A stretch of DNA of 64,000 nucleotides from Timaviella obliquedivisa GSE-PSE-MK23-08B (GCA_019358855.1 JAHHII010000003.1:124001-188000), one strand, 5' to 3'; counted from the stretch's first letter, positions 8,384-19,106 are shown. Numbers and translations are program-made. Notes: a model not told the origin generated them from the letters alone.

Positions 8384-9787
8384 ATGGTTTCTATCCGTAC
8401 TGTAGTCCCCATTATTATTTCTGCACAAATTGCGCTTGCGGTTGGTTTAACAGGATTGATCTCGTACATCAATGGGCAAAAGGCAGTGAACGACGTTGCC
8501 TCTCAGTTGCGCGCACAGTTGGCAATTCGCATTGATAGCCATGTGAGTGCGTATTTGGTGACTCCCCAGTTAGTATTGGGCACGATGGCAAACCAGTTTA
8601 AGTTAGGTCTGTTGTCGCCTCAAAATGTCATGGAACCCAGTAACCTTCGCCAGGTGGAACGTTACTTAGGACAACAAAGCTATTTATTTGATTCAGTTAG
8701 CTATCTTCTAGTTGCCAACGAGCAAGGCGACTACGTAGGCATTGAAAAATCCGATCAAGGAAAACGCACGATCGATTTGGCAGACAGTGGCGGAGCCTTT
8801 AGAACCTATGGAATTGGCAATGAGGGAAGTCATGCTCAACTGATTAAACAGGCAGGTCAGTATGATCCGCGCGATCGCCCCTACTATAAAACAGCCGTAA
8901 AAACAGGCAAACAAAGCTGGACTGAAGTTTACAACGCCTTTGGTTACGAAAACCGTCCTACCATCACGGCTTCCCAGCCTATCTATCGTCAGCTTAGTAA
9001 CGGACAGAAAGGTGAACTATTGGGAGTTGTTGGAGTAGACCTCATTCTCTCGCAGATTAGTCAATTTCTAAGCGAGTTAGAAATTAGCAAGTCGGGGATG
9101 GCATTTATTATCGAGCCTTCGGGACAGTTAGTGGCAACCTCAACTGGGGAACCGGTTATTACCCAAGATGCTAGTAAAAAAAATCATCGGGTGATGGCAA
9201 CCAATAGCAAAACTGCCTTAATTCGAGGTACAGCAGAGTATCTTCAGAAGCACTACGGGAGCTTTAAGATCGATCAATCTGCCCAGCTAGTGGATTCTAT
9301 TGGCGGCAAACGAAATTTTGTAGAAGTGCGATCGTTCAAGCAATTTGACTTGCAATGGCTCGTCATAGTCGTTATTCCTGAATCTGATTTTATGGCAAAG
9401 ATTCAAGAAAACTCGCGCACTACCTTTTTGCTATGTTTAGGCTCTTTAGTGGTTGCTTCTATTGTGGGGCTGCTAACTGCCCGCCGCCTCACCCGCCCTA
9501 TTTTGACTCTTAGTTCAGCAGCCACTGCAATTGAAGCCGAAACTTATACACCTGAATTACTAGCAACTGAAATTAAGCGTAAGGATGAATTCGGTCAACT
9601 GGCTCGAATTTTTTATGCAATGGCAGAACAAGTTAGAACGCGATCGGGAGATTTGCGAGATAAAATTCGGCAATTAGAAGTAGAGGTCGATCAGACCAAA
9701 CAAGGATCTACAAATCACGATACAAATGATGCTCTAATGATTCGAGAATTACTAGAAAGAGCCAGAGAAATCCGTCATGGACAATAA
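8384..9787 (+). CDS. Membrane receptor with double Cache and HAMP domains, no output domain
   Basis: 467 residues. A membrane helix at residues 6-28 is followed by a long periplasmic region (about 30-345) with the hallmarks of a double Cache sensor (DPRDRPYYKTAVKTGKQSWTEVY and GVVGVDLILSQISQFL). A second membrane helix lies at about 345-370, then a HAMP domain (RRLTRPILTLSSAATAIEAE to DEFGQLARIFYAMAEQV). After that comes only a short coiled coil ending MIRELLERAREIRHGQ. There is no histidine kinase, cyclase, GGDEF or chemotaxis domain, and the stop is followed by an unrelated gene on the other strand. It may signal through a partner or be a shortened receptor. The start at ATG 8384 directly precedes the first helix. 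Confidence 0.88.
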   Translation: MVSIRTVVPIIISAQIALAVGLTGLISYINGQKAVNDVASQLRAQLAIRIDSHVSAYLVTPQLVLGTMANQFKLGLLSPQNVMEPSNLRQVERYLGQQSYLFDSVSYLLVANEQGDYVGIEKSDQGKRTIDLADSGGAFRTYGIGNEGSHAQLIKQAGQYDPRDRPYYKTAVKTGKQSWTEVYNAFGYENRPTITASQPIYRQLSNGQKGELLGVVGVDLILSQISQFLSELEISKSGMAFIIEPSGQLVATSTGEPVITQDASKKNHRVMATNSKTALIRGTAEYLQKHYGSFKIDQSAQLVDSIGGKRNFVEVRSFKQFDLQWLVIVVIPESDFMAKIQENSRTTFLLCLGSLVVASIVGLLTARRLTRPILTLSSAATAIEAETYTPELLATEIKRKDEFGQLARIFYAMAEQVRTRSGDLRDKIRQLEVEVDQTKQGSTNHDTNDALMIRELLERAREIRHGQ

Positions 9788-9828
9788 CGATACTCTGAAT
9801 GATTCGTGAACAGATGTGGAAACTTATT

Positions 9829-10353
9829 TTAACTCGCAGGCTCTAAAGATTTAGCCTCAGACATTTCTATTGCCCTCTGTACAACTAACACCGAACAAGG
9901 GGCATGATGCACTACGTAGTTGCTAACACTACCCATCATTACCTCGGTCAGTCCTTGATGCCCGCGCCGACCCAGAACGATGAGATCTGCACCCCAGCTT
10001 TGAGCCAACTCACAAATTCCAGCCCCTGGTGTGCCAACGAGGCAAGTCAATTCAGTCACAATTCCCTGGGCGATCGCTTGCTGCTGATAGGGTTGTAACC
10101 AAGCGATCGCTTTGTCTCGCTCTTGCTGAATTTTTTCCTGCTGAACCCGCCTCAAAATTCCATAGGTATCTAGGTCAGCGATCGTGCCAAGCCCCATAAA
10201 TGAACCTGTTGGCAGTTCAGCATCCATTCGCAGCGCATGAACCAGCATAAGTGAACCTTTGCCTCTGGCTTTAACTTCGCTCATGGCTTGTTCAAACACA
10301 GCAGATGCTTGCAATGAACGATCAAGAGCGACTAAAACTTTTTGAAAACTCAT
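9829..10353 (-). CDS. Universal stress protein, UspA family
   Basis: 174 residues, single Usp domain. It begins MSFQKVLVALDRSLQASAVF with the usual aspartate in the first strand. The ATP-binding signature GRRGHQGLTEVMMGSVSNYV fits the G-2x-G-9x-G(S/T) rule, so this is an ATP-binding type. The frame continues upstream to 10425, but GGGAG about 9 bases before the ATG at 10353 sets the start. It lies 81 bases downstream of the recF stop on the same strand and may be read from the same transcript. Confidence 0.92.
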   Translation of the reverse strand: MSFQKVLVALDRSLQASAVFEQAMSEVKARGKGSLMLVHALRMDAELPTGSFMGLGTIADLDTYGILRRVQQEKIQQERDKAIAWLQPYQQQAIAQGIVTELTCLVGTPGAGICELAQSWGADLIVLGRRGHQGLTEVMMGSVSNYVVHHAPCSVLVVQRAIEMSEAKSLEPAS

Positions 10354-10434
10354 ATATGAGATCTCCCACTTGTGTTGCGTGATGGGGAATACCTTTATCC
10401 TACACCGCGACTTAGGGGTTTGCATTATGAGAGC

Positions 10435-11544
10435 CTACTGCCGCACAATTTGTCCTCCCTGCACTGTCAAAATTTGAGAAGATTTTAGCCACAGTGCATC
10501 AAATGAACCCAGGTGAGTCGTCGTAATTAAGGTTTGAAATCGATCTTGAATGGTTTCCAATAGCTTATTTTGGCGTGTTAAATCTAACTCCGCCAGCACG
10601 TCATCTAACAACAACAGCGGCGGCTCTCCTACCACTGCCTCAATCAACTTCAATTCTGCCAACTTTAACGCCAATACCAACGTTCGCTGCTGTCCTTGAG
10701 AACCATATTGCCGCGCCGGAGTGCCATTAATCATAAACTCTACCTCGTCTCGGTGCGGACCCACCAACGTTGTCCCTTGGTGCTGCTCTGCGATCGCCCG
10801 TAGCTGTAACCGTTCCAAAAAAGCCTGCTGCACCACCAGCGGGTCATCTTCCTCAGTCCCGACATTGGGCGCATAATGAACCTCTAAGCTCTCAGCACTG
10901 CTGCTAATTGCCTGGTGCCAAGTCTGGGCTAAAGGCGCTAACCGTCGCACTACCCGCGATCGCCGCCGAATTACCCGTGCCCCGATCGATGCCAACTGTG
11001 CATCCCAAATTGCTAATTGCGTCAAATCTTTCCCGGCTTCACCCTGCTTCAAAAATGCGTTGCGCTGCCGCAAAACCGTGTTGTACTGCTGCAAAATGTA
11101 GGCATAAACAGGTTCCAATTGCATCAATAATGTATCTAACCAATTTCGTCGTTCTCCTGGCCCACCCCGCACCAAATCCAAATCTAAGCTGGAAAACTGC
11201 ACTGCATTAAGCAAGCCTAAGAAATCCAACTGTCGTCGCAATGCTTCCCCATTTAAGCTGACGGTTCGCCGCCCATTGCTGCGTAGCGTGATCATCATAT
11301 CGCTTGAACCTGCATCGCGTGCCAAGACTGCCGCAATTTGTCCGACAGGTTCTCCCTCCAACACCAACTCCCGATCGCGCATTGCCCGATGCGATCGCAA
11401 GGTTGCCAACAGTTCCACTGCCTCTAGCAAATTCGACTTGCCTTGCGCATTGTCTCCCACCAAAATTGTTTTGGGCGCCAAAAATTCTACCCATTGCTCT
11501 CGGTAATTGCGAAATTGCTTGAGCTGGAGAGACTGGAGATACAT
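10435..11544 (-). CDS. recF: DNA replication and repair protein RecF
   Basis: 369 residues, full length for RecF, an SMC-like ATPase that helps load RecA at gapped DNA and stalled forks. The N-terminus has [14 protein letters not shown], the family opening, followed by the Walker A motif [18 protein letters not shown]. The ABC-type signature region [19 protein letters not shown] and Walker [14 protein letters not shown] are near the C-terminus. It is not next to dnaA-dnaN or gyrB here, which is usual for cyanobacteria. The universal stress gene follows it. Confidence 0.97.
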   Translation of the reverse strand: MYLQSLQLKQFRNYREQWVEFLAPKTILVGDNAQGKSNLLEAVELLATLRSHRAMRDRELVLEGEPVGQIAAVLARDAGSSDMMITLRSNGRRTVSLNGEALRRQLDFLGLLNAVQFSSLDLDLVRGGPGERRNWLDTLLMQLEPVYAYILQQYNTVLRQRNAFLKQGEAGKDLTQLAIWDAQLASIGARVIRRRSRVVRRLAPLAQTWHQAISSSAESLEVHYAPNVGTEEDDPLVVQQAFLERLQLRAIAEQHQGTTLVGPHRDEVEFMINGTPARQYGSQGQQRTLVLALKLAELKLIEAVVGEPPLLLLDDVLAELDLTRQNKLLETIQDRFQTLITTTHLGSFDALWLKSSQILTVQGGQIVRQ

Positions 11545-11618
11545 GGGTAAGGGCAGACGATAAACAATAGATATTCCTACCGTTTATACCACCCTGGCGA
11601 TAGGCGATGGGACAGGCT

Positions 11619-14459
11619 CTAGATTTTGCGCTGGAATGCTCGCGATTCCTGCTGCCCTAAGCTCAATGTTTCTTCCTGAGTGCTAGAGTGCCAATCTTGT
11701 TCGGCGTTGGCATTAGCACTCAAGAAGAAGTTAATCAGCGTCTCAAATTCAGAGCGGTCTGTTCCGACAGTCGGAAGACCATTGGCTTTAGAGGGAGCGG
11801 TTGCTTGTACTAATTGGTTCATTAAGTCGGAGGTTTTGAGAGACACCGCAATATTGCTGATGGCTGTATTTTCTACAGTAGCTTCGCTGGCGTGACTGGG
11901 AGCCACTGCGCTGGTCTCTTCGACTAAAGCGACATTGACCTCACCAAAAGGATTGGCTGATGCTTGAGGTTGAGGCGGGGAAATCTCTTCCTCTGTTAAA
12001 GGATAAGAGGCCGCTGCCTGTTTGGCTTTGGCAAGACTTCTCAGAGCTTTCTGGGCATTGGTTAAGTTATGCTGCGCCTCGAACAAATCGGCAGCCGTTT
12101 CCAGATGGGCGATCGCCCCTTGATAGTTCCGCAGCTTTTGCCAGTTTAAGCCCCGATAGTAGTAGGCAACGGCAGCGTCAGGAGCCAGTCGAATCGCTTC
12201 ACCGTAATCAGCAACGGCTTCTGCATATTTTTCTAGTTTTTGCCACGCCATGCCCCGGTAGAAATAGGCGATCGCGCAAGTTGAATTAAATTGAATGGCA
12301 AAGCTAAAGTCACTAATAGCACCCGCTTGATCATGCTGCTCATAGCGGATGAAGCCCCGATTGCAATAAGCCGAAACTTGATGAGGGGCATGGTGAATCG
12401 ATTGAGTAAAATCATCGATCGCGCTTTCTAAGTCACCGTTATCGTAATGCACTAGCCCTCGGTAGTTGTAGGTTATGGCATCGTCGGGGTTGAGCTTCAG
12501 AATTTGACCATAGTCGGCGATCGCGCCTTGTTTATCGCCCAAGTCATGACGAGTGACAGCCCGGTTCCAGTGCGCCACTAAATCATCCAAGGCAAGCTGA
12601 GGGGTTTCAAAACAACTCACTAGCCGCTGAATCACTTCAGGATCTTTGGTGCGGAGCTTAAGCTGTAGCTCGGAGAATGCGCTGTTCGTTCTCAGGGCAT
12701 CAGCGATTCCCAAGACAGCAAAGCTGTCATCGGAAACCAGAAAGTTTTCGCTAGTGCCCAAGATCTTAAATTGGAAATTTTGAGGATAAGCTTTCTTAAG
12801 CTTGAGCAGTTTGTGAAGCGACTCTTGAACATTGGGCTTCTGGCTCTGTGTCATCCAGCCTCGGCGGACTTTGCTCAAGAATCGTTCGTCGTGGCGATCG
12901 CTTAACTGACACCAACCTATGTCGAGTTGCTTACCTTGGCTCAGGAAAACCTCAAGCTTAGTCAGTAAGGTTTCATCAAGGTCACTTTGTCCAGCCCAAG
13001 GAAAAATTAAAATCAACCGCTGCTGCGTCCGTTCCAAGGCTTCATCTAAGACGGCACGACTGCCTGCCAAGATGCCCTGCTCATCCGGATCAGGTTGGTC
13101 ACCGTTCAAGTCAAACAACAGTTCATATTGGGGCTGACTGGGCAATGCTTGCAACTGTTGATTGATCAACTGCATTTCTTGCTCTAGGACTTCTTGAATG
13201 CGCGCCTTAAACTCTAGGCTAGATTCGGGTGGAGGAATGCGCCCCGACAGTTCTTGAAGCTGACCCTGAATAGCGACGACATCTAGCGTTTGGGGGAGTT
13301 GGCTGACTTGCTCCCGAAGCTGTTTTTGCTGGCGGGCGAGGTGCTCGGTAAATTCTTGGATGGTGCTAAGCTGCGATCGCAGGTTGTTCAAATAATCAGC
13401 AGCCATCCCTCGGATTTCAGGATAAATCTGAGCCGCATTTGGAGAAATAACCGTAAAGTCAAATCCGGACTGCTGAATCTGGGCTGCAAACATTGCTTCG
13501 AGTTCAGCCGCCGTTAAGGGTGGCTGAGGCTCAACGGTAGAGCGATTCAACGTTGAGCCACCGATAGTCGAGCCACTGATAGTCGAGCCACTGATAGTCG
13601 AGCCATTATCATGAGTTGCAAGCTTACTTTTGCCCGCACTCACTTCCAAGGTTTCTACCGACTGCCGCAGAGATTCCTGCTGCTGCTGCAAATCTTTCAT
13701 CTCACTGATCATGCTGACTAGATCCCGTTTGGGAACTAAATCGGCAATCATCCGAATTAATTCACTAACTTCTTGGCGAAGGGAGCTTAGGTCGAAGGAG
13801 GGAGAAAGTTTGCTGATGCGGCGATCGAGCCTCGTAATTTCTGCATTGAGCGCAGTGAAATTTGGTTTGATTTGAGAAGTCAGATCATCAAGGTTCCCTA
13901 AAATGTCAGATACTTCTGCCTTCAGTTGATCTAGCTCGGTGCGCACATGCTTCGGTTGAGAGAGTTGACCCAGAGCATTAAGCTGTTCAGAAATTTGAGT
14001 AACGCTTTCTGTTAAGTGACCGTAACGACCATTGAGTTGATTTAAGTCCTGACGCAAACTATGAATACTTTGCTGTTCTAAAACATTGAACCGTTCCTGC
14101 ATTTCCTGCTGAACCGCAGTAATTTCTCCATAGAGTGCTTCAGCAACTTCTCGGTCTTTACGAAGCAAGCCTTTTTTGAGAATATGAATGGCTTCAGGAG
14201 CAGGCATTGCCACAACTTTCTGGTTAAGCTGTTCAACCTGATGCGTTAAGCGTTGATCGAGTTCTGCAAATGTAGAAGTCTTGTTTTGCTCTGCTTCTTG
14301 CTCGTAGCGGCGGCGGTTGACTAAGCCTAATGCGACCAGCAGCGAGAGCGGAGTTGTGGTAAACAACATCTCTTTCAGTAAAAGAGATGCGACTGAACCT
14401 ACCCCTAACCCCACCAGCGATGCATTTTCAAGAGCATCTAACCAAGAATATTTCTTCAT
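11619..14459 (-). CDS. Large coiled-coil protein with degenerate PLD-like domain and TPR repeats
   Basis: 946 residues in four blocks. Residues 1-50 contain one hydrophobic, probably membrane-inserting, region. Residues about 50-430 are coiled coil rich in Q, E and L, interrupted at about residues 287-310 by a serine/threonine repeat (GSTIS units). Residues about 455-620 look like a phospholipase-D-fold domain in which the usual HxK motif is lost (FKILGTSENFLVSDDSFAVLG). Residues about 625-780 hold at least four TPR repeats (for example AITYNYRGLVHYDNGDLESA and AVAYYYRGLNWQKLRNYQGA), then a low-complexity tail. Multi-domain scaffolds of this kind are common in cyanobacteria; no enzyme activity is supported. 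Confidence 0.85.
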   Translation of the reverse strand: MKKYSWLDALENASLVGLGVGSVASLLLKEMLFTTTPLSLLVALGLVNRRRYEQEAEQNKTSTFAELDQRLTHQVEQLNQKVVAMPAPEAIHILKKGLLRKDREVAEALYGEITAVQQEMQERFNVLEQQSIHSLRQDLNQLNGRYGHLTESVTQISEQLNALGQLSQPKHVRTELDQLKAEVSDILGNLDDLTSQIKPNFTALNAEITRLDRRISKLSPSFDLSSLRQEVSELIRMIADLVPKRDLVSMISEMKDLQQQQESLRQSVETLEVSAGKSKLATHDNGSTISGSTISGSTIGGSTLNRSTVEPQPPLTAAELEAMFAAQIQQSGFDFTVISPNAAQIYPEIRGMAADYLNNLRSQLSTIQEFTEHLARQQKQLREQVSQLPQTLDVVAIQGQLQELSGRIPPPESSLEFKARIQEVLEQEMQLINQQLQALPSQPQYELLFDLNGDQPDPDEQGILAGSRAVLDEALERTQQRLILIFPWAGQSDLDETLLTKLEVFLSQGKQLDIGWCQLSDRHDERFLSKVRRGWMTQSQKPNVQESLHKLLKLKKAYPQNFQFKILGTSENFLVSDDSFAVLGIADALRTNSAFSELQLKLRTKDPEVIQRLVSCFETPQLALDDLVAHWNRAVTRHDLGDKQGAIADYGQILKLNPDDAITYNYRGLVHYDNGDLESAIDDFTQSIHHAPHQVSAYCNRGFIRYEQHDQAGAISDFSFAIQFNSTCAIAYFYRGMAWQKLEKYAEAVADYGEAIRLAPDAAVAYYYRGLNWQKLRNYQGAIAHLETAADLFEAQHNLTNAQKALRSLAKAKQAAASYPLTEEEISPPQPQASANPFGEVNVALVEETSAVAPSHASEATVENTAISNIAVSLKTSDLMNQLVQATAPSKANGLPTVGTDRSEFETLINFFLSANANAEQDWHSSTQEETLSLGQQESRAFQRKI
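13557..13611 (-). repeat. 15-bp tandem repeats inside the coiled-coil/TPR gene
   Basis: About three to four copies of a 15-bp unit (GATAGTCGAGCCACT and close variants on the plus strand) encode the GSTIS repeats of the protein. Near-identical units in tandem suggest recent expansion by slippage and possible length variation between strains. Confidence 0.7.
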
Positions 14460-14734
14460 AAAAGTTACTTTATAGATGCGGTAGTGAATCTCAGACCACA
14501 GCGTTTAATGAATTGCGACTACCGGGAGTGAAGATAGTCTTCTGAAAAAGAAGGGGCATTTCCTAGTTATTCATGAGTTTTGCATGACAATCAGGACAAC
14601 CTTTTAAGATTCTTCTAGAAGCCCTTTTCTGGGTCGCAGTGCTTGCGGAATGGACAATCATTAACTACGCAACTGAGGAGAAAGATTCCGAACGAAAGTA
14701 GCATTTTATACTTGCATAAACCATCTGTACGGTG

Positions 14735-15400
14735 TTATAGCTTTTCTTGAATCCAGGCGCGGAAGACCCGGAGGGCAGCAGATAAGCTCATGGAGTCACT
14801 TTGCTCAAGAAATTCAAGAATACGATCGCCCGATAATCCTGGAAAAGTACTGCTGTGACTTTGGGAAAGATAGCGATCGCTCTGTAAGCCGTAGATTAAT
14901 AACTTGCCTTTCAAAACGTCTTCGCCTGCTGTGGTAATGTAGCGCCAGACTTCAGGAATGGCGAGGCTGGCGTAAAGAGGCAGTTTGTCGAGTTTACTTT
15001 GAGTGAGGGCAACTTCAACGAGAAGATTGGGAACAGGATCTTGAGGTATGTAGATCTCAGGTTTATGGGGGAGGGAAGGAGTCGAGAAGTAGTAGCAAGC
15101 GTCAGGTTCGGTGGCACAGAGAAGGTCTGGGCTTTTGAGCATGACAGGAGCGATCGCTTCTACAGGTTGCTTTAATTCGTCGGCAATAATTAAGACAAGG
15201 GACTCTAACAGTTTGTGGCAGCGATCGTGCTCGGCGACAGGAGTCATCATTTCTAGCTTGCCTCGCATATAGGTAAGGCGAACCAGGCGATCGACCCCTA
15301 ACTCAATGACAAGCTGCTCAAATTGCTCCCAACTGACATTAGGAAGAAGGACGCGTTGTTCGTTAGGGGGACGATCTTTAGGCATGAATAAACTCTGCAT
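14735..15400 (-). CDS. Uma2-family (DUF820) PD-(D/E)XK nuclease-like protein
   Basis: 221 residues with the Uma2/DUF820 fold: an N-terminal YMRGKLEMMTPVAEHD block, then EPDACYYF, then PNLLVEVALTQSKLDKLPLYASLAIPEVW, where the aspartate, the E-V pair and the lysine/tyrosine match the restriction-endonuclease-like core. Cyanobacteria carry many paralogues of this family, their cellular role is unknown, and they are often near mobile or accessory genes. It stands alone here, 275 bases upstream of the TPR gene. The ATG at 15400 gives the normal length, although an ATG six codons later is possible. Confidence 0.88.
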   Translation of the reverse strand: MQSLFMPKDRPPNEQRVLLPNVSWEQFEQLVIELGVDRLVRLTYMRGKLEMMTPVAEHDRCHKLLESLVLIIADELKQPVEAIAPVMLKSPDLLCATEPDACYYFSTPSLPHKPEIYIPQDPVPNLLVEVALTQSKLDKLPLYASLAIPEVWRYITTAGEDVLKGKLLIYGLQSDRYLSQSHSSTFPGLSGDRILEFLEQSDSMSLSAALRVFRAWIQEKL

Positions 15401-15507
15401 CTTAAGTCAACCCGTTAGCGTTTGTTGAAGAATTGGCGATCGCAAAAATTAGACAGAGACGGGGATGCTACTCTGATTATCTTTTATTTCTAGGAGGTGT
15501 CTTTGCG

Positions 15508-16452
15508 TTAGCTTTCGCTTGTTTCTACTCGGCTAGTAGATTTTTCCGATCGTCCGCGCCACCAGGCTAGGGAGGTACTGGCAATGAAGATGCTGGAATA
15601 GGCTCCGGCAACAAAGCCAACAATCAGCGCTAAGGCAAAGTATTTAAGCGTTTCTCCACCTAAAAAGAAGATAGCGGTCAGAGGAAACAGAGTGGTGAGT
15701 GTGGTGTTAATGGAGCGGGTGAGAGTTTGGTTAACGGCGGTATCAACAATTTCATCAATGGAGCGATCGCCATCGATTTTCATAGTTTCGCGGATGCGAT
15801 CGTAAATAACGACCGTGTCATTGACCGAGAACCCCACGATTGTCAGCAGCGCCACAATGAATAAGCTGTCTACTTCAATGCCAAACAGCAGCCCCAAAAT
15901 TGCAAAAATGCCAATGGTGATGAACACATCATGCAGCAGTGCCACAATAGCAAACACGGCGTAATCGAACTGGAACCGAAGGCTAAGGTAGCCTAGAATT
16001 CCTGCAAAGGAAAGCAGGAGAGCCAACAAACCTGATGTGAAAATTTGTCGCCCCAGGGTGGCTCCTACAGAGTCAATTTGGCTTGTCGTGAAGGTACCAA
16101 CCTTTTCGGTAAGAGCCGCTACAAGCTTGGTACGTTGGTCAACATCTAAACTAGAAGTGCGAATGGTCAGGGCTTGTTCTTCATTGCCTACAACCTGAAT
16201 GCTGCTGCCTGCCAAGCCCTGCGTTTCCATAACGGCTCGAACGATCGCTGGGTCGATCGGTCGATCGCAGTTGTTAGGCTGGGTGCAGTCGAGTTCGAGT
16301 TGAAGCCGCGTGCCACCCACAAAGTCGAGGCTGGGGCGAAGAGGAGCATTGATTTGCTGCCAATTGATGAACATGGCAATGATGCCCGCCAAAAGGACGA
16401 CAGCGGAGATTGCCCACCAGAGCGATCGCTGTTTAATGACTTCGAGCTTCAT
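15508..16452 (-). CDS. secF: Protein translocase subunit SecF
   Basis: 314 residues, six predicted membrane helices and one periplasmic domain. SecF with SecD uses the proton gradient to help pull exported proteins through SecYEG. The P1 domain sequence [16 protein letters not shown] and the conserved [15 protein letters not shown] in helix 4 region are diagnostic. The start ATG at 16452 overlaps the secD stop in an ATGA arrangement and has GGAG upstream, so translation is probably coupled to secD; a longer frame to 16500 is not needed. Confidence 0.96.
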   Translation of the reverse strand: MKLEVIKQRSLWWAISAVVLLAGIIAMFINWQQINAPLRPSLDFVGGTRLQLELDCTQPNNCDRPIDPAIVRAVMETQGLAGSSIQVVGNEEQALTIRTSSLDVDQRTKLVAALTEKVGTFTTSQIDSVGATLGRQIFTSGLLALLLSFAGILGYLSLRFQFDYAVFAIVALLHDVFITIGIFAILGLLFGIEVDSLFIVALLTIVGFSVNDTVVIYDRIRETMKIDGDRSIDEIVDTAVNQTLTRSINTTLTTLFPLTAIFFLGGETLKYFALALIVGFVAGAYSSIFIASTSLAWWRGRSEKSTSRVETSES

Positions 16453-17888
16453 GAGGTTTTCTCCGCCTGAATAGATGAGGGCAAGTTGGGGGAGAACCAA
16501 TGGGGTTTCCGAAGGCTGGGAATAGTCAGGACGTAGAGCAACAGCGTCCGGCTACAAGTTAACGCTGTAAACATGCTGACCCCAATTCCTAACGCCAGGG
16601 TTAGCGCAAATCCTTTGACCAAACCTGTGCCTAGCCAAAACAGAGCCGCACAGGCAATTAGGGTCGTCACGTTGCCATCTAAAATGCTGGAGAAAGCACG
16701 ATAAAAGCCCGACTCGACTGAACGGTAAAGGGTTTTACCCGCCTGCAATTCTTCTCGGGTGCGTTCAAAAATTAGCACGTTTGCATCTACTGCCATGCCA
16801 ATGCTAAGCAAAAACCCAGCGACTCCAGGTAGGGTCAACGTTACGCCCAACAGGTTAAAAATTGCTAGGGTAAAAAGGGCATATAGGAGCAGGGAAATAT
16901 CGGCAATAAACCCAGGTAACCGGTAATAAAACACCATAAAGATGAGAACTAGCGCTAACCCTAGGGCACCCGCGTAAATGCTGCTTTGGATACTGTCTCG
17001 TCCTAAGGATGCGCCAATCGTGCGGTTCTCTTCAACCCTTACAGGAACAGGCAACGCACCGCCGCGAAGCTGAACGGATAAGTCGTTGGCTTCTTTCGTT
17101 GCAAAGTTTCCAGAGATACTGGCGTTTCCTCCTGTAATGCCGCTGGCAGCGTATTTAACATCGACACGAGGGGCACTGAGGAGGCGATCGTCTAGAAAGA
17201 TGCCGAGGCTACGTCCTGTTCCGGCAACATTTTTAGTTAGGTTAGCAAAGCCTTCGGCTCCTTGCGCATTGAATTTCAGCACAACTTCCCAAGCATCGCC
17301 GCCAATGGGCGCAGGGTAAGCTGTTTCGAGGCTGTCGCCAGTGAGAGGCGTTTTGTCAAACAGTCGAGATATTGCTTGATTGCTGGCATCAATTTCTGCT
17401 TGTTTCGTGGCGATCGCGGCTGCATCTCCAGTTTTCTTCAGCGTTTCTAGCTCTAACCGCTTTGCCGTTAAAACATTAAACTCAACGGTCAACTCAGCTT
17501 CTGTCCCTTGTCGCTGTTCTCGAAAGTCTAGCTGGGCGGTGCCACCCAAAACCCGCTCTGCCTGCTCTGGGTCGCTGACTCCGGGTAATTGGATAGAGAT
17601 TTGATCGGATCCAACCGTCTGTACCAATGCTTCTGAAACGCCTAGACCGTTAATTCGATTTTCGATGACGCGCTGAACCGCTTCGAGCTTTTCAGGAGTA
17701 ATTGTAGGAACAGCTGCCGTAGGAAGCACCCGCAGCGTTAGCTGAGACCCTCCCTGTAAGTCCAGTCCGAGTCGTACAGGAAATTGCACAATCACCACAA
17801 TTGCGGCGATCGCCAAGACCAATATCAAAGCCAATAAAGAACGCTGTCTGCCCATGCTGTCTGCCCAAATATGTAGCCGCTGCAACAT
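16449..17888 (-). CDS. secD: Protein translocase subunit SecD
   Basis: 479 residues. Membrane helix 1 is followed by [14 protein letters not shown], the family marker, then a large periplasmic domain (about residues 50-290) and five more membrane helices with [18 protein letters not shown]. Works with SecF in proton-driven protein export across the inner and probably the thylakoid membrane. The secF start overlaps its stop. Confidence 0.97.
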   Translation of the reverse strand: MLQRLHIWADSMGRQRSLLALILVLAIAAIVVIVQFPVRLGLDLQGGSQLTLRVLPTAAVPTITPEKLEAVQRVIENRINGLGVSEALVQTVGSDQISIQLPGVSDPEQAERVLGGTAQLDFREQRQGTEAELTVEFNVLTAKRLELETLKKTGDAAAIATKQAEIDASNQAISRLFDKTPLTGDSLETAYPAPIGGDAWEVVLKFNAQGAEGFANLTKNVAGTGRSLGIFLDDRLLSAPRVDVKYAASGITGGNASISGNFATKEANDLSVQLRGGALPVPVRVEENRTIGASLGRDSIQSSIYAGALGLALVLIFMVFYYRLPGFIADISLLLYALFTLAIFNLLGVTLTLPGVAGFLLSIGMAVDANVLIFERTREELQAGKTLYRSVESGFYRAFSSILDGNVTTLIACAALFWLGTGLVKGFALTLALGIGVSMFTALTCSRTLLLYVLTIPSLRKPHWFSPNLPSSIQAEKTS

Positions 17889-18055
17889 CAGCTATGATAG
17901 CTGGATTTTTGGGCACAGATCTTCAACCGCGTTCAAAATTATCACCCTCAGCCCGCAAGGAAACGGGGCAAGCACTGCTCACCCCGTCTAGGTAATCACT
18001 AGGAAGTCGTTAGATATAGGTCAAATGCACACCTGAATTAGCTAACCAGCTAGCT

Positions 18056-18583
18056 TTAGAATCTGTAAGCAGCACCGACTTGAACGCTTACGGGAGTTTT
18101 GTCGCTGTTGGCAACGCCATCAATCGCCACTTTTACATCACTGTAAAGCGCAATGTTGCGTTGAACTGCGGTTTCAACCCCAGCGGTCAGGACAGCAGCA
18201 TTTTGGTTACCCAATGCAGAGGTCGTGCCCTCATCAGTTGCGAAAGAGTAGCCGCCACCTAAGTAGATGTTGGTGTTAGGAGCCACGCCCAAGTCATAAG
18301 TCACGGTAGGAACTAGGTTAACGTTGTTGCTCGTGATCAAAGCTGCGCCTCGCAGTGAAACAGGCGCTTGGGGAAGGGCATACCGACCTTGCACGTTACC
18401 CCCAAAGTTAGCGTCGTTGTTACCGACTTCACCACCCAAACCAACCGTTGCGCCACCGCCCAAGTAGCTACCTGTCATACCGCGAGCAGTCTGAGCAGAG
18501 GCGCTATTAGCCATCAATAGAGCAGGCGCAACAACTAAAACAGACAAAACGGACATTGCAGCAGATTTTACTGAGAATTTCAT
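18056..18583 (-). CDS. Small outer-membrane beta-barrel-like protein with signal peptide
   Basis: 175 residues. A clear signal peptide (MKFSVKSAAMSVLSVLVVAP then cleavage near NSASAQ) leads into glycine-rich alternating strands (YLGGGATVGLGGEV, NIYLGGGYSFATDEG, NAAVLTAGVETAVQ) and a terminal phenylalanine (VQVGAAYRF), the usual outer-membrane assembly signal. The size fits an eight-stranded OmpA/OmpW-like barrel. It is transcribed alone. The spacing suggests a long 5' leader. No specific family is recognised, and a function cannot be assigned. Confidence 0.82.
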   Translation of the reverse strand: MKFSVKSAAMSVLSVLVVAPALLMANSASAQTARGMTGSYLGGGATVGLGGEVGNNDANFGGNVQGRYALPQAPVSLRGAALITSNNVNLVPTVTYDLGVAPNTNIYLGGGYSFATDEGTTSALGNQNAAVLTAGVETAVQRNIALYSDVKVAIDGVANSDKTPVSVQVGAAYRF

Positions 18584-19106
18584 GATGAGTAACCTTGTTG
18601 AGTTTCTAGTATTTTGTGAACTGTTTTTAGAGATTTTTCTTACTAACCTAACCCTTGTTGATGAGACAGGTATTTGTTAGAAGAACTAGTAGAAAACGAC
18701 TTGAACTTTACTCCTAAGCTTTGTTTTTGAAGAGTGGTTCGTAAGATTTCAGCCTTGAGGCGAATGTGTCTTATTTCTGTCATCTACATCAGTGTGTTAG
18801 TTAATTCCAATCTAATGTGGGTGGTGATAACCGAATTCCTACACTCCATTCAACTCGCTGCTTAGAAGCTTGTTTCGTTCGTTTTCTTTACCTCTTTTTC
18901 TCTATGTTTCAGTTATAGCGCTGTCCAGTAAGGGATGTATTAAATGTGTACTCTTTTGCAACTGTCATAGATGGCGGAACTTGAACTTGAATAGTTTTAA
19001 AGGTTTTTCTAATAGTTTTAAGTGCAGTAGTTTGAAGTTGAAAAACTCATAAAGTTAATTTACTCTGTTCTGACAAAGTAAGATATAGAAGGAATTAGTA
19101 GACGTA
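18584..19106. other. Gene-free region upstream of the beta-barrel gene
   Basis: About 520 AT-rich bases between the start of the outer-membrane protein gene and a terminator. Outer-membrane genes often have long regulated leaders. I see no coding potential, no conserved RNA motif and no repeat that stands out; a short plus-strand frame at 18870-19052 is low-complexity. Confidence 0.4.

Noticed and set aside
17963-17990. GC-rich inverted repeat near the secD start
   Set aside because: It can fold, but it has no T tract on either strand and no obvious link to a gene end, so I do not call a terminator.
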